Source of the DNA: an uncultured Clostridium sp.
Lineage (GTDB): Bacteria; Bacillota; Clostridia; Clostridiales; Clostridiaceae
Assembly (NCBI GenBank): GCA_946575275.1
Contig: CAMNZV010000102.1
Coordinates: 1 to 6,376 of the forward strand
DNA length: 6,376 bases
Direction: 5' to 3'
Positions 6,193 through 6,376 of the stretch are shown piece after piece. Every line of letters begins with the position of its first letter. Within the stretch, counting starts at the first letter, position 1. The notes beneath the pieces were generated by a model. The model did no database searches, was not told where the DNA came from, and worked only from the letters and a program-made list of their open reading frames with translations. Both the position numbers and the translations under genes were made by a program.

Positions 6193-6376
6193 CTAATTTT
6201 TAAGCTTTGGGAAATATTTAGTATGCACCAATTCATGAGCCTTACTGCTTAATGGGTGATCTAAATACTTTTCATATATTTTAAGTACTGAAGGATTTTC
6301 ATGAGAACGTCTAAATTCAACTTTTCTGTCAATATCGTTTATTCCTTCACTTCTCTTTAATAAGGTTTCTTGTTTT
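6193..6376 (-). CDS. [FeFe] hydrogenase, C-terminal fragment cut by window edge
   Basis: Only the last 60 residues are in the window; the 5' part lies beyond 6376. The visible sequence contains FRRSHENPSVLKIYEKYL, then HPLSSKAHELVHTKYFPK at the end. The pair (R/K)SHENP...LY and AHxLxHTxY is characteristic of the C-terminal small-subunit domain of [FeFe] hydrogenases, which wraps around the H-cluster domain. The enzyme would interconvert protons and H2, normally producing H2 during clostridial fermentation. The H-cluster cysteines and N-terminal iron-sulfur modules are outside the window. It is therefore not possible to say whether this is a ferredoxin-dependent monomer or a subunit of an NAD(P)H-linked or electron-bifurcating complex. 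The frame ends at TAG (6193-6195), followed by a hairpin. Confidence 0.85.
   Translation of the reverse strand, partial: KQETLLKRSEGINDIDRKVEFRRSHENPSVLKIYEKYLDHPLSSKAHELVHTKYFPKLKN

Overview
The window looks like chromosome from a low-GC, anaerobic Firmicute, most likely Clostridium or a close relative. The evidence is the very AT-rich base composition, AT-ending codons, strong AAAGGAG-type ribosome binding sites, U-tract terminators, and the C-terminus of an [FeFe] hydrogenase next to a full-length pyruvate carboxylase. The species assignment is inference.

Layout, left to right. Positions 1-149 are non-coding and hold a good leftward promoter (about 21-49) for a gene beyond the left edge. 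A leftward gene (215-715) encodes a small membrane protein with an N-terminal zinc ribbon and a DUF4190-like hydrophobic region, ending in a clear terminator (150-192). A divergent intergenic region (716-856) separates it from a rightward gene (857-1981) for a polytopic membrane GGDEF protein, a probable diguanylate cyclase. That gene converges on pyruvate carboxylase (2021-5458, leftward), and one bidirectional terminator (1981-2019) fills the space between the two stop codons. Upstream of pyc lie its promoter and leader (5459-5599), a leftward DUF5662-type gene (5600-6133), a strong hairpin (6153-6183), and the 3' end of a leftward [FeFe] hydrogenase gene (6193-6376, cut by the window edge).

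Functional links. Hydrogenase, the DUF5662 gene and pyc are co-directional. Hydrogenase disposes of electrons as H2, and pyruvate carboxylase replenishes oxaloacetate, so both belong to fermentative central metabolism. Pyc appears to have its own promoter, so a single operon is not required. The GGDEF protein would make c-di-GMP at the membrane; it keeps the catalytic motif but lacks the usual RxxD product-inhibition site. The zinc-ribbon protein has no assignable function.

I found no mobile element, CRISPR array, tRNA, rRNA or clear multi-gene defence or biosynthetic system. The least-characterised item is the DUF5662 protein, whose His/Asp pattern resembles a metal-dependent HD-type hydrolase. 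The main annotation correction is that pyc most likely starts at a TTG at 5458.
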